From assembly GCA_934436435.1 (NCBI GenBank), contig CAKSAN010000002.1:1-64000 (forward strand): 64,000 bases of DNA, written 5' to 3'. Shown one piece after another: positions 41,564-51,177 of this stretch. Made by a program: the position numbers and the translations under genes. Below the pieces are notes generated by a model, which saw nothing but the letters and a program-made list of their open reading frames with translations, ran no database searches and was not told the origin of the DNA. Each line of letters starts with the position of its first letter. The first letter of the stretch is position 1. The stretch is from an uncultured Acetatifactor sp. Lineage in GTDB: Bacteria > Bacillota > Clostridia > Lachnospirales > Lachnospiraceae.

Positions 41564-42910
41564 ATGTATAGAAAAGACTCCATTATCATAGAAGAATGGT
41601 TGAAAAGTTCTGATAAAGCATTATTGGTGACAGGAGCCAGACAGATTGGAAAGACCTGGCTTATAAGAGAGGAAATTGCCAAAAGCGGATATCACAAGTT
41701 TGAAGTTAATTTTATAGATCAGCCGGATCTGGTGGATTACCTCAATGTAAAAATGAGTGCGAATGAGTTTCTGGTGAAATTGAAATTGATTATGCCAGAA
41801 GATTGCAAGCCACAGGAAACGATCGTCTTTTTTGACGAGATACAGAAATGTCCGGAAATAGTGACAAAAATAAAGTTCCTTGTAGAAGAAGGCAGCTTCA
41901 AATATGTAATGAGCGGATCCTTATTAGGAGTAGAACTTAAGGGAATAGCGTCGGTTCCGGTGGGATATTTAACTGTTTTGAGAATGTATCCTATGGACTT
42001 TGAAGAATTCATGATAGCGAATAATGTGTCAAAAACAACTTTGGAAATGTTGAAAGAGAAATTTGAAACATGTCAGCCCGTGGATGAGTTCATACATCAG
42101 AAGCTATTGTCGCTGTTTTTTATCTATCTTATTGTCGGAGGCATGCCGGATGCGGTAAAAACCTATATTGCCACAAAAGATATCCGGGAAGTGGATAAAG
42201 TACAACGGGATATCGTTGCACTATACAAAGAGGATTTCTCTCAATATGAGAGTGAAGATAAAAAACTGAAATTGATATCTATTTATGATATCATTCCGGC
42301 AGAACTGAACAAACAGAATAAAAAATTTATATTTACAATGCTGGATAAAGAGTTAAAGTTTGACAGATATGAAAACAGCTTTTTATGGCTGAAAGATGCC
42401 GGAGTCGCGTTGCCGGTGTATAACGTGGAAGCCCCCGTTATTCCTCTCAAAGCGAGCAAGAGCAGTAATGTGTTCCGGCTTTTTTCCAATGACACCGGAT
42501 TGCTCACCAGCGCATATCCGGCGGAAACCAAACTGGAACTGATCAATAAAAACAGCGAAGTAAATAACGGCGCTCACTTTGAAAATGCTGTGGCACAGCA
42601 ATTAACGGCCAATGGTCTGGAACCCTATTTCTGCAAAAAGAAGAATATAGGGGAACTGGATGTTCTGATCGAAATGGGAGGGAAAGTGGTTCCCATTGAG
42701 GTGAAATCCGGGAAAGCTTACAAGGCACACAGAGCCTTGGATAACTTTATGAAAATTCCCGATTATCATATTGAGAAGGCATATGTTTTATCGGCAGCAA
42801 ATGTGGAACAGGAGGGAGCCGTGGTATATCTTCCTGTCTACATGTGCTATCTTCTAAAAGAACGGAAAATTGAAAAGTTAATAGTGGATCTGGACATGGA
42901 AGGGTTATAA
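41564..42910 (+). CDS. AAA-family ATPase with DUF4143 domain
   Basis: The 448-residue protein has Walker A G-A-R-Q-I-G-K-T near 22-29, Walker B I-V-F-F-D-E-I-Q near 86-93 and the M-S-G-S-L-L-G sensor near 117. The C-terminal DUF4143 part has the P-I-E-V-K-S-G-K motif near 374-381, a PD-(D/E)XK-type nuclease pattern. The family is abundant in gut bacteria and archaea and poorly understood. Ribosome site GGGAGGAGG. The upstream phased motif is specific to this gene in the window. Confidence 0.92.
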   Translation: MYRKDSIIIEEWLKSSDKALLVTGARQIGKTWLIREEIAKSGYHKFEVNFIDQPDLVDYLNVKMSANEFLVKLKLIMPEDCKPQETIVFFDEIQKCPEIVTKIKFLVEEGSFKYVMSGSLLGVELKGIASVPVGYLTVLRMYPMDFEEFMIANNVSKTTLEMLKEKFETCQPVDEFIHQKLLSLFFIYLIVGGMPDAVKTYIATKDIREVDKVQRDIVALYKEDFSQYESEDKKLKLISIYDIIPAELNKQNKKFIFTMLDKELKFDRYENSFLWLKDAGVALPVYNVEAPVIPLKASKSSNVFRLFSNDTGLLTSAYPAETKLELINKNSEVNNGAHFENAVAQQLTANGLEPYFCKKKNIGELDVLIEMGGKVVPIEVKSGKAYKAHRALDNFMKIPDYHIEKAYVLSAANVEQEGAVVYLPVYMCYLLKERKIEKLIVDLDMEGL

Positions 42911-42982
42911 CGCCGGAAGAAGTGATACAACGACAAATTGGAATTTGTATGAATGCTGTTATTAAGTGAAAGGTGAAACAAG

Positions 42983-43132
42983 ATGAGTGAATATAGAATA
43001 ACTAAGAATGTTTTTGAGAAGGATGTAGAGGAAATATTTGATAATTTAAAGGAATACAATCTTTTAAAATTAGAGTATTCAGAGATAGTACCAATTGGAA
43101 TATTCAAGGAAGATAAAGATGGTAAAATTTAG
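42983..43132 (+). CDS. 49-residue hypothetical protein
   Basis: ATG at 42983 follows AAGGTGAAACAAG and stops at 43132. The sequence is acidic and soluble (E-K-D-V-E-E-I-F-D-N-L-K-E-Y), with no motif. It lies between the ATPase and the TSUP gene. It may be a small regulator or the truncated start of a lost gene. Confidence 0.45.
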   Translation: MSEYRITKNVFEKDVEEIFDNLKEYNLLKLEYSEIVPIGIFKEDKDGKI

Positions 43133-43154
43133 ATTATAGGGAGCGGAATTCACC

Positions 43155-43871
43155 ATGTACTTATGGATCATTGCCGCGGCAGTCTCTTATTTCATCAAGG
43201 GCCTGTGCGGTTTTGCGAACACATTGATCTTTACTTCGATTTTGAGCTTTGGGACAGCGAACGCCAACATTTCCCCTATTGATTTATTGTTGGGGTGTCC
43301 TGCAAATCTGATCCTCACATGGAAAAACAGGAAAAGTCTTGACCCGAAGGTCTATCTTCCTCTGGCGGCACTGGTGCTGGCGGGCAGCATCCCCGGAGCT
43401 TTTTTGCTGAAAAATGTGGATGCCAGAGCCATCAAGCTGGTATTCGGCATCGTGGTGACCGCGCTGGGGGCGGAGATGCTTTCCCGGGAATACAGCAGGA
43501 AAAAAGTCAAATCCTCCCGGCTGGTGCTGGTGATCATCGGTGTGGCAGCTGGTGTTCTGTGCGGATTATTTGGCGTGGGAGCCTTGCTGGCGGCTTATGT
43601 CAACCGCGTAACGGAGGACGGAAGCGCCTTTAAGGCAAATATCAGTGCCGTGTTCATTGCGGATAATATTTTTCGGTTGATTCTGTATAGTGCTCTCGGG
43701 CTGCTTACAATGGATACCGTGAGATTAGCGTTGCTGCTGATTCCCTTTGCATTACTGGGCCTGGCTGTCGGGATAAAATGCAGCGATCACATGGAGGAAA
43801 AGCTTGTCAAAAAGATGACGTCCATATTGCTGATATTGTCCGGGATTTCTCTGGTTTTGAAAAATCTATAG
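43155..43871 (+). CDS. TSUP (TauE/SafE) family membrane transporter
   Basis: The 238-residue protein has eight hydrophobic segments in two halves. It has the G-L-C-G-F-A-N-T-L entry motif near 16-24 and G-V-L-C-G-L-F-G-V-G-A near 131-141. It belongs to the same superfamily as the carrier at 18635-19411 but differs clearly in sequence. No regulator adjoins it. Start ATG at 43155, with GGGAGCGG upstream. Confidence 0.88.
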   Translation: MYLWIIAAAVSYFIKGLCGFANTLIFTSILSFGTANANISPIDLLLGCPANLILTWKNRKSLDPKVYLPLAALVLAGSIPGAFLLKNVDARAIKLVFGIVVTALGAEMLSREYSRKKVKSSRLVLVIIGVAAGVLCGLFGVGALLAAYVNRVTEDGSAFKANISAVFIADNIFRLILYSALGLLTMDTVRLALLLIPFALLGLAVGIKCSDHMEEKLVKKMTSILLILSGISLVLKNL

Positions 43872-43911
43872 AGAAAAGCTTCCCTTTTGGATATAATAAT
43901 ATTTGAAGGGG

Positions 43912-43938
43912 AGCCGCCCGGTGATCAGGCGGCTTTTG
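43912..43938 (+). terminator. Terminator after the TSUP gene
   Basis: AGCCGCC pairs with GGCGGCT around a 9-base loop, followed by TTTTG. Confidence 0.7.
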
Positions 43939-43961
43939 AAAATAAGATATCGTGTTCTCCT

Positions 43962-46900
43962 CTAACCAAGAATGCTGTCGCAGACTTTTACAGTCCTGCC
44001 CGAAGTGATCTGATAGAGCGCACCCGTTTTTATATCAAGATAAAATTCCATTGTGTCAAACGATGTGTCATCACCGTCGAAAACAATTGTGTGGGCAGTA
44101 AATTTGATACCCGAAAGCTTCTTTCCGTCCGCGTTGAAGGTTACGACCTGTGCATCTGCACTGAGGCAATCCATTATGAAGTCGTCAGTGCCGCTGCAAT
44201 ATTCGTCAATAAAGTTTATCGCCTTCGGCACGATAAAGTCACGGCAATAAGAAGCCTTCTTCGGCTCATTTTCCCAGCCATCGACCCAGAACGGCACGGT
44301 TTCCCCGTGATTCGAGGAGTAGGTAAGGAAAAGCAACACATCGCCGTAATAGTCATAAATATCGCCGCATAGCTCCGTGTTGGTCAGAAGTTCAAATTCA
44401 CCAAGCTCGCTCCTGTCATTGATTCTCCAGACAGGCTCTAAATAGCTATCGGGCTCGCCCCAGCCTGTGCCATAATCGTCATAGACAGAAAAGTAACTGT
44501 AAATCTGCTGGTTGGACAGAGCTTTCCCCTTTGCCAAGGTGCTCACCACCGGATCATTGGGATAGTTCGACAGGATATAGACGAGGGTCGTCGTATAACC
44601 GTACTCAACGTCATACTTGCCCATATACATCTCTTCTGTGATCCCTACAAGCGTTTCGTCGCCGTAGACATTAGCGATATATGCGGCAATATCGTTCTCG
44701 TCATACCTTGTAAGTATCTTGTCAATGGTATCCGCCATCTTGCTGTCGTAGCCGTATTCCGCATCGTGATTTGCAGCCCCACTGATCCTATAGCGGTCAG
44801 GGTCAGACGATGCTGTCACGGCTTCGGACGACGTTTCAGCCGGCTCAGGTGTTGCCTCGGCTTCAGAGGCCGTCGAAGGCTCCGGATCAGCGGAATCGCC
44901 CTTGTCGCGGACATAATCGGGCTTTTCGATGTCCAGTATGTTACATATTTCTTCAAGCACAGACGGAATGCCGACGCCCAGATCGGAATCCTTTTCCGGC
45001 GTACATTTATAGGCAAAGTACATCGCAAGCTCAGTGTCTTCCGTCAGTGAAATCAGCATTCCCTCTTCCAGATAGATGGTGTTGCCCTTTTCCTTGTAAT
45101 ATTCCCGCGTGAGCTTATCTATGTCGTAGTGATTGTACCGGAGAATATCGAGAATATGAATCACAAGCTCCTTCTGTTCTTCAAAATAAACACCTTCCGG
45201 CTCAAAGCCATGGGTTTCGATATATTCCTTTTCAAAACTGTACCAGTATTCGCCGTCAGCCGAAGCATAGGTATAGTCCGATTCCGGGTTATAAATCAGA
45301 TACTTATTCGGGTATGTGATCTCCTCCGCACTATTCGTCTCCTCTTCCTCCGGGGGATCGGACATGTTCCGGGCATCCGCGATCTCTTTGGCAAGCCGCT
45401 GCGCTTTCGTTTCCTCCTTGCTGTCCTCCGTAACAAATTCCACGCTGAACAGCGGGAGCGTGCTTTCGTATGCTTTTTCGGCATTCGGTGCGTCTATCTG
45501 CATGAGCGCTTTCATATTGCTGCCCCTCGCACCGTAGAAAAAACCGCTGTTTGAAAGCCACCTGACATAGCTGTCACCGATAAAAATATCCTCGTCAGCC
45601 GCAATAACATCAAAGCAGGCGAAAAGATTTTTCCGTTCCTTATCTGAGGTGAGATAATCGAAGGAAACCGACATCTCCATTCCGTTAAGCTCATCCCTGT
45701 AGCGTACAACGCCGTCATAGAAAGACGTCTCCACGAATTGCAGCGGCATGGTGATAAGGGCACCGTACTCCTCGATGAAAACCGTCTGCATTTCAATATT
45801 GCGTATCTCGGAGCCTGATGCAACGATCGTGAATTTCTCCTCGAACTCCTCATATACCCACGCATATTTTTCGGGATAGGTAAGTACAGCGCATACATTT
45901 TTTTTATCGGTGAGATACATGACACCGTATCTTCCGCCTGCCATATCGCTTGCCTTTACCCTGCGCTCACCGTCGATAAAGCTTTCATCAAAGCCATAAA
46001 CCTCCGCCCAGTCGCTCAGCGGAATACAGTCCGAATCGCCGAAAAGTGTGATCTCCGCACCCGTTACAGGGTCTGTAATAAATATATATTCGTCCGTCTT
46101 CTCAATCTCAGAGAAAATTTCGGGATACAGGAGTATGACACCATACTTCTCGCTGTAAAACGAGGCAAGCTCTCTGCTGAATTTATCGCTGTACGGAGTG
46201 GTCTTATCCTTGGAATAGCCCTCCCCCGAGGCCCCGCTTCTCCACACGCCATCGCCGACAAAGCAGCATTTTACGAGCTTTTGCAGTTTGTCAAAAACAT
46301 CTTTGTCCTTTTCGGAATAGATTAATTCCGCATCGACGACGTATTTGCTGCCCAGTCCGCTATAGGTAAAGCTGACCTTGTCGTTCTCCCGGATCTCGGA
46401 TGTAAACCAGTCTGAGCCGTATGCAAGGACATAGCTGTTTTCTGAGTTTTTAATAAAGCCTTCCACCTCTGCCATGGAGGAGTATTCGTTTTCGGAAAGC
46501 GTTACTTTCAGTACAGCGCCGCTCTTATCATCGCGGAAGGTATATTTTCCGTCCTTATCTGAGAAAACCGTGAGCTGTGCCGGATAGTACAATAGGCAGT
46601 CTGCCTCTTCAATGTAAAAGGATGCGCTGTCCGTGCGGGATTTGCTTTTATCCGTCACCAGCACAGCTGCGGTTGACGCCGTATATTCCGCGCCCGCTTC
46701 CTTGGAGGTCTTGTTCACCTTTGCAGAAACGGCTATGTCGCCGGTGGTCACATAGACCGTCTGGGGATTTCCCTCCTCATCGGTCACAACCGTCCAGTCA
46801 CGACCGTTGCTTTCCCCGTTTAAGACCGAACCGTCGGACGAAGCTTCTTCCATCGCATTCTCCGCATCTTCAACGGATATTTTTTCAAAGGTGAGGGATG

Positions 46901-47177
46901 TCTCTCCGTCGTCATAGGTATAGGTGTTGTCACCGTTATCTGTCATGTTCTCTATCTGCGCGACGAACTGAGCGTTCGGATCGGGGTCATCGTAGGGATC
47001 GTCCTCCCTGAACACCAGTATCAATACCAGTATCATGTAGAGCAGCATGAGTGCAAAAATAATTGAAAAAAGTATGATTCCGAGTATTTTTATTGGCTTT
47101 TTCTTTAACAATACCGCCGATAAAACCACTCCTGCCGCTGAGAGCGGCAGAAGAAGCAATGCAAGCCAGAATGGCAT
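43962..47177 (-). CDS. Large membrane-anchored protein with three internal repeats
   Basis: The 1071-residue protein has two hydrophobic segments at about 3-24 and 29-56, then a long acidic outer region. Three stretches look alike, at about 186-310, 340-455 and 466-585. Each starts with an aromatic/Gly strand and Y-P or M-P (C-L-L-Y-Y-P, G-V-I-L-L-Y-P, G-A-L-I-T-M-P), then F ... Y-x-F/R-x-D ... G-A/M. A Glu/Pro/Ser linker follows (about 785-830), then a C-terminal domain without known motif. It may be a surface sensor or adhesion scaffold. It ends the minus-strand block that includes two lipoproteins. I know no family for it. Confidence 0.8.
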   Translation of the reverse strand: MPFWLALLLLPLSAAGVVLSAVLLKKKPIKILGIILFSIIFALMLLYMILVLILVFREDDPYDDPDPNAQFVAQIENMTDNGDNTYTYDDGETSLTFEKISVEDAENAMEEASSDGSVLNGESNGRDWTVVTDEEGNPQTVYVTTGDIAVSAKVNKTSKEAGAEYTASTAAVLVTDKSKSRTDSASFYIEEADCLLYYPAQLTVFSDKDGKYTFRDDKSGAVLKVTLSENEYSSMAEVEGFIKNSENSYVLAYGSDWFTSEIRENDKVSFTYSGLGSKYVVDAELIYSEKDKDVFDKLQKLVKCCFVGDGVWRSGASGEGYSKDKTTPYSDKFSRELASFYSEKYGVILLYPEIFSEIEKTDEYIFITDPVTGAEITLFGDSDCIPLSDWAEVYGFDESFIDGERRVKASDMAGGRYGVMYLTDKKNVCAVLTYPEKYAWVYEEFEEKFTIVASGSEIRNIEMQTVFIEEYGALITMPLQFVETSFYDGVVRYRDELNGMEMSVSFDYLTSDKERKNLFACFDVIAADEDIFIGDSYVRWLSNSGFFYGARGSNMKALMQIDAPNAEKAYESTLPLFSVEFVTEDSKEETKAQRLAKEIADARNMSDPPEEEETNSAEEITYPNKYLIYNPESDYTYASADGEYWYSFEKEYIETHGFEPEGVYFEEQKELVIHILDILRYNHYDIDKLTREYYKEKGNTIYLEEGMLISLTEDTELAMYFAYKCTPEKDSDLGVGIPSVLEEICNILDIEKPDYVRDKGDSADPEPSTASEAEATPEPAETSSEAVTASSDPDRYRISGAANHDAEYGYDSKMADTIDKILTRYDENDIAAYIANVYGDETLVGITEEMYMGKYDVEYGYTTTLVYILSNYPNDPVVSTLAKGKALSNQQIYSYFSVYDDYGTGWGEPDSYLEPVWRINDRSELGEFELLTNTELCGDIYDYYGDVLLFLTYSSNHGETVPFWVDGWENEPKKASYCRDFIVPKAINFIDEYCSGTDDFIMDCLSADAQVVTFNADGKKLSGIKFTAHTIVFDGDDTSFDTMEFYLDIKTGALYQITSGRTVKVCDSILG

Positions 47178-47191
47178 ATGATTTTCCCCCT

Positions 47192-47599
47192 TCAGTTTGT
47201 TACATCATTGTTTTCGTAGTAGTTTTCTTCAAGAAGGCTGACGATACTGCCGTCGCTGCCGACCGTCCATGTAAATTTTGAATCGACAGCAATCTTTCCG
47301 TTTTTGAACCCCTTCTCCAGCTGTCGTGTATTAAAATACTGCTCGGGACGCCACCCGCCGACCACTTCGGGATCCTGAAACTCCGCATAGACATCTTTGG
47401 AAAGAGGCAGCCAGAAACCGTCCTCGCCGCTATCCGAGTTTTGTTCTCCTGCCAGAACAGCGCCATTTCTCACATCATACAGATAGAGAACCTCCGCTGT
47501 AATTGTGGAGGGATCTGTCATATCGCCGGCTGAATTTCCTGAACAGCCCGTCAGCATCACGCAAGCTATCATGCAAAAAAATAATTGTTTTATCTTCAT
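47192..47599 (-). CDS. Small lipoprotein of unknown function
   Basis: The 135-residue protein has a lipoprotein signal (M-L-T-G-C, Cys near 19) and a small domain with W-L-P-L-S-K and W-T-V-G-S-D-G-S-I. It begins 39 bases after the preceding lipoprotein gene and ends 14 bases before the 1071-residue gene, so all three are probably co-transcribed. Confidence 0.78.
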   Translation of the reverse strand: MKIKQLFFCMIACVMLTGCSGNSAGDMTDPSTITAEVLYLYDVRNGAVLAGEQNSDSGEDGFWLPLSKDVYAEFQDPEVVGGWRPEQYFNTRQLEKGFKNGKIAVDSKFTWTVGSDGSIVSLLEENYYENNDVTN

Positions 47600-47638
47600 A
47601 CAAATACATCCTTTCCGTAGCCGACACTGAAATATAGG

Positions 47639-48643
47639 TTACTGCATGGCTTCATCCGACAGATACAGATTCATGAAAATATTCTGGTAAACCTCCTCCA
47701 TGCCTTCCGCCCCGTCTAAAGTAGCGCAAAAGCCGTAAAGGTAAGTATAGCTGTCCGTATCCATCGCAAAAACCGTCCACTGCCGTATATCCTCGCCGCC
47801 TCCCGCAAGATAGGAGATCACATAGACGGGATAGCTCATATTTGCCGAGAGGCTGTCGTCCTCATATGCTGTCTGGATTTCATAGTCTTCCGCTTCGGCA
47901 AGCGCCAGAGCACAGGCAGTCAGGTAATCCTCCAAATTCTGTGTGTCCGCCTGCAAACTGCTTTCCTGCACTGTATTTACCACGATGATCTGCCCGTCCT
48001 CGGTGATGTCCGCATAGTAATAGGTGCCATCGGAGTTGTTATCGGCCTGTATATTCTCCATGTTGGTAAAGGGCAGTCCGCCAATCAGGACCGGAACCGT
48101 CCCGCCATCCTCCGTCTCTTCATCGGAAATCAGGTCTCCGCGTCCATCCTCTTCCTCCCCTTCGTCAGGAATCAGGTCTCCGCGTCCGTCGTCCTCCGAA
48201 TCATAAAGTTCCATGATCTTCTGGTCATACTCCGCCGCGTCATAGCCGGTGTCCATGAATACTGCGACACTGATGTCCGCCGGTGCCAGGATGAAATAGT
48301 CTCCGTTGTCAAAGAAAAAAGGATTACTCGCCTCATAATCCGGGTTGACAGGCTCGTCATCTTCACCGTAGAACTGTAAAATGAAGCCGGCGTTCAGCTC
48401 CTCCTCCGTGTACTCGCCCAGATCGATCTCAACGCGCTCTCCCTCCTCCAGCACTGTTTCGATCCGGTTAGGTCCCCAGTCTTCCTCCGAAGCAAGGCTG
48501 AGCCGGATGTCCGCGATCGGGCAGGTAGTACGGTTCACCACTGTAACCTGCATGGGCCATTTCTTTTCGCCGCAGCCTGTCAGCAAAGTCAGGCTCAGCA
48601 CTGCAAGTACCAATAAACTTACGAGCTTTTTGTTCTTTTTCAT
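47639..48643 (-). CDS. Lipoprotein with tandem DGRGDLI repeat
   Basis: ATG at 48643 follows GGGAGGAAAG and gives 334 residues. The lipoprotein signal ends L-L-T-G-C (Cys near 24). Residues about 150-185 hold an acidic linker with D-G-R-G-D-L-I twice, 14 residues apart, coded by a 42-bp repeat sharing 17 identical bases (48129-48145 and 48171-48187). A C-terminal domain follows. R-G-D can be an integrin-binding motif in host contact, but in a short repeat this may be chance. Function unknown. Confidence 0.8.
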   Translation of the reverse strand: MKKNKKLVSLLVLAVLSLTLLTGCGEKKWPMQVTVVNRTTCPIADIRLSLASEEDWGPNRIETVLEEGERVEIDLGEYTEEELNAGFILQFYGEDDEPVNPDYEASNPFFFDNGDYFILAPADISVAVFMDTGYDAAEYDQKIMELYDSEDDGRGDLIPDEGEEEDGRGDLISDEETEDGGTVPVLIGGLPFTNMENIQADNNSDGTYYYADITEDGQIIVVNTVQESSLQADTQNLEDYLTACALALAEAEDYEIQTAYEDDSLSANMSYPVYVISYLAGGGEDIRQWTVFAMDTDSYTYLYGFCATLDGAEGMEEVYQNIFMNLYLSDEAMQ

Positions 48644-48746
48644 AGTATCTTTCCTCCCACTCATGATTTTCATGATTTCACACCTATCATATGGTATACA
48701 GCAGGCAGATACAATGTCTCTCAGGGACACTCCTGCGCCAATACCA

Positions 48747-48775
48747 TTGCGAAGCAAATTTGCGTGCGCTATAAT
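48747..48775 (+). promoter_or_regulatory. Promoter and palindrome of the sensor kinase operon
   Basis: TTGCGA (48747-48752), 17-bp spacer, TATAAT (48770-48775), 23 bp before the start codon. The palindrome GCAAATTTGC (48754-48763) lies in the spacer, a typical repressor position. Confidence 0.6.
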
Positions 48776-48798
48776 AGCATCAAAACGGGGGGCGCATA

Positions 48799-51177
48799 AT
48801 GCTTAAAAAGTTAAAGGAATTATTTTTTTCACCGGAACTGAATTTCCGAATCAGAATATTTAATCTTCTGGCGATAACAGGCTTCACTGTGAGCATCATG
48901 ATATTTATCATTTCACTGATAAACGGGGCATCCGCCCTGAACAGTGTCGTGCTGATGACATCCGCGCTTCTTTCCGCGGCGCTGCTCGTCTATTCGGGTG
49001 AAACGGGCAATTACAAGCCCTGCTACATAATAACTGTCACGTTTGTGTTTATGCTGCTTTTCCCGATCATGTTCTTCACCGCGGGCGGGTATAACAGCGG
49101 AATGCCCTGCTTTTTCGTATTTGCGACGGTTTTCACACTGTTCATGCTGGAGGGCAAAGCCGGTGTTATCTGTGCTGCTGCCGAAATCATTATCTATGCC
49201 CTGTGCTGTGTCGCTGCCTATCGTTATCCGCAGCTTGTTTCCGCTTTTCCCGATAAAAGGGGCATCGTCACCGATGTTGTCGTGGGCATCTGCATCTCCT
49301 CGGCAGCTCTCGGCGCGGCGATGTTCTTCCAGATACGGATGTACAACAAGGCAATGGCAGAGGTACAGCGCAGCAGCAAGGCAAAAGGGATTTTTCTTGC
49401 CAATATGAGCCACGAGATCAGAACGCCGATCAACGTTATCCTCGGAATGAACGAGCTTATCACCCGCTCCACGGATCATAGGGAAATACTTGACTATACC
49501 TCAAAAATCCAGAGTGCGGGCGATCTGTTGCTCTCCATTATCAACAATATCCTCGACGTTACCCAGATCGAGTCAGGGAAGATGGTAATTGAGTCCAGAC
49601 CCTATCGCACCGATTCGCTCATCTCGGAGCTGGCTTCCATGGGAAGTGAGCTTTGCGGAAAAAAGGGACTGGCCTTTGTTGCGGATATTTCTCTCGACAT
49701 GATGTCGATGCTTGAGGGGGATAAGAACCATATCAGACAGATCATAACGAATTTTATTTCCAACGCGGTAAAATATACGGATTCCGGCAGCGTGACGCTT
49801 TTTGCCGAAACCGTTTCTGCCGCTGAGGACAGGGAAAAGGTTCTCCTGCGCATCACCGTTTCCGACACCGGCATAGGCATACCCGAAGCAGAGCTTGAAC
49901 ATATCTTTGAGGTTTTCGGAAGGGGAAAAAATGCTGTTGAATGTGCCGTTGAGGGGACGGGGCTCGGGCTTGCCATATCGAAGGATCTCGCAGACAATAT
50001 GGGCGGACGGCTCATCGCAGACAGTACGGAGGGAAAGGGCAGCACCTTCGGAATCGAAATATTGCAGAAAATATGCGACAGTACTCCGATCGGTGAAATC
50101 TCGCTCACGGTAAACGAAAAGAACTGCTCCGACAGCTTTTTTGCACCGGAATGCCGCATACTTGCCGTTGACGACAATGCCGAAAATCTGCGCGTGATAA
50201 GTATGCTCTTAGAACGTACCATGATAACCGTTGACACGGCATCCGACGGAAAGACGGCGGCAGAAGCAATTAAAAACACGGATTACAATCTGATTCTTCT
50301 TGATTATATGATGCCGGTGATGGACGGAATACAGACGCTCCGCAGGATGCGTGAATACGGACTGCCCGAGGATGTTCCTGTCATTGCGCTCACAGCCGAG
50401 GCGCTCTCGGGCTCGGAGGAGAAGTTCCTCTCCGCCGGATTTTGTGCCTATCTCGCAAAGCCTGTCAGCTGGCACAATCTTGAAAAAGCGCTGATTTCCC
50501 TGCTTCCTGCGGATAAGCTGATACTCAGCGGCGCGTCGGAAAATGTGCTTTCAAACGGGGAATTCTACAGACTGTCGGGGCTTCTGGAAAAATACGACAT
50601 CAGCCTTGACTCGGGCTTAAGCTATCTGAGCGGAAATATTACCAGCTTCTGCAACCTCGCGGAAATTTTTGCAGACGGCTATGATCACAGCCATGAAAGG
50701 CTGGAGAATATGTTCGACAGCAACAGCGAGGACCTTATATTTGAAATTCATTCCCTCAAATCCGCGGCAAAGGGCATCGGTGCACTTCCGCTTTATGAAA
50801 TGGCCAGGGAGCTTGAAAAGAAGCTCGGCTGCGGTGATTATGAATACGCCGCACATGCGCGTGATCTGCTTCTGTTTGAATGGGAACGGGCGGCTGAGGG
50901 AATGAAACGGCTGATTTCAGAAGTGCCGGACAATGTACTTTCCCCTTCCGCCGAAAATGTAAGTGACAAAAGCCTTGAAATGCAGATAAAGAAAGGTCTC
51001 GAAGAACACATCTGGCTTGATACCCAGAACGATCTTAAGCGGCTTATTGAGAGCGAAGCGGACGAAAAAAATATACGCGATCTGACCTATATCGCGGAGT
51101 TTGTCGATGAACTTGATTTTGTCAGTGCGGAAACGCTTTTTGACCGTTATATGGAAAGGAAAAAGAATGATGACTGA
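48799..51177 (+). CDS. Hybrid sensor histidine kinase
   Basis: The 792-residue protein has about six hydrophobic segments (20-180), a histidine kinase region with H205 in S-H-E-I-R-T-P, an ATPase domain (N318-322, D-T-G-I-G 356-360, G-T-G-L-G-L 386-391), a receiver domain with phospho-acceptor D502 and K554, and an Hpt-like domain with H652 in I-H-S-L-K-S-A-A-K-G. This is a full His-Asp-His relay in one chain with the signal sensed in or at the membrane. The response regulator gene overlaps its end, so the output is encoded next door. Codons favour CTC and CTT for Leu, unlike genes to either side. Confidence 0.93.
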   Translation: MLKKLKELFFSPELNFRIRIFNLLAITGFTVSIMIFIISLINGASALNSVVLMTSALLSAALLVYSGETGNYKPCYIITVTFVFMLLFPIMFFTAGGYNSGMPCFFVFATVFTLFMLEGKAGVICAAAEIIIYALCCVAAYRYPQLVSAFPDKRGIVTDVVVGICISSAALGAAMFFQIRMYNKAMAEVQRSSKAKGIFLANMSHEIRTPINVILGMNELITRSTDHREILDYTSKIQSAGDLLLSIINNILDVTQIESGKMVIESRPYRTDSLISELASMGSELCGKKGLAFVADISLDMMSMLEGDKNHIRQIITNFISNAVKYTDSGSVTLFAETVSAAEDREKVLLRITVSDTGIGIPEAELEHIFEVFGRGKNAVECAVEGTGLGLAISKDLADNMGGRLIADSTEGKGSTFGIEILQKICDSTPIGEISLTVNEKNCSDSFFAPECRILAVDDNAENLRVISMLLERTMITVDTASDGKTAAEAIKNTDYNLILLDYMMPVMDGIQTLRRMREYGLPEDVPVIALTAEALSGSEEKFLSAGFCAYLAKPVSWHNLEKALISLLPADKLILSGASENVLSNGEFYRLSGLLEKYDISLDSGLSYLSGNITSFCNLAEIFADGYDHSHERLENMFDSNSEDLIFEIHSLKSAAKGIGALPLYEMARELEKKLGCGDYEYAAHARDLLLFEWERAAEGMKRLISEVPDNVLSPSAENVSDKSLEMQIKKGLEEHIWLDTQNDLKRLIESEADEKNIRDLTYIAEFVDELDFVSAETLFDRYMERKKNDD

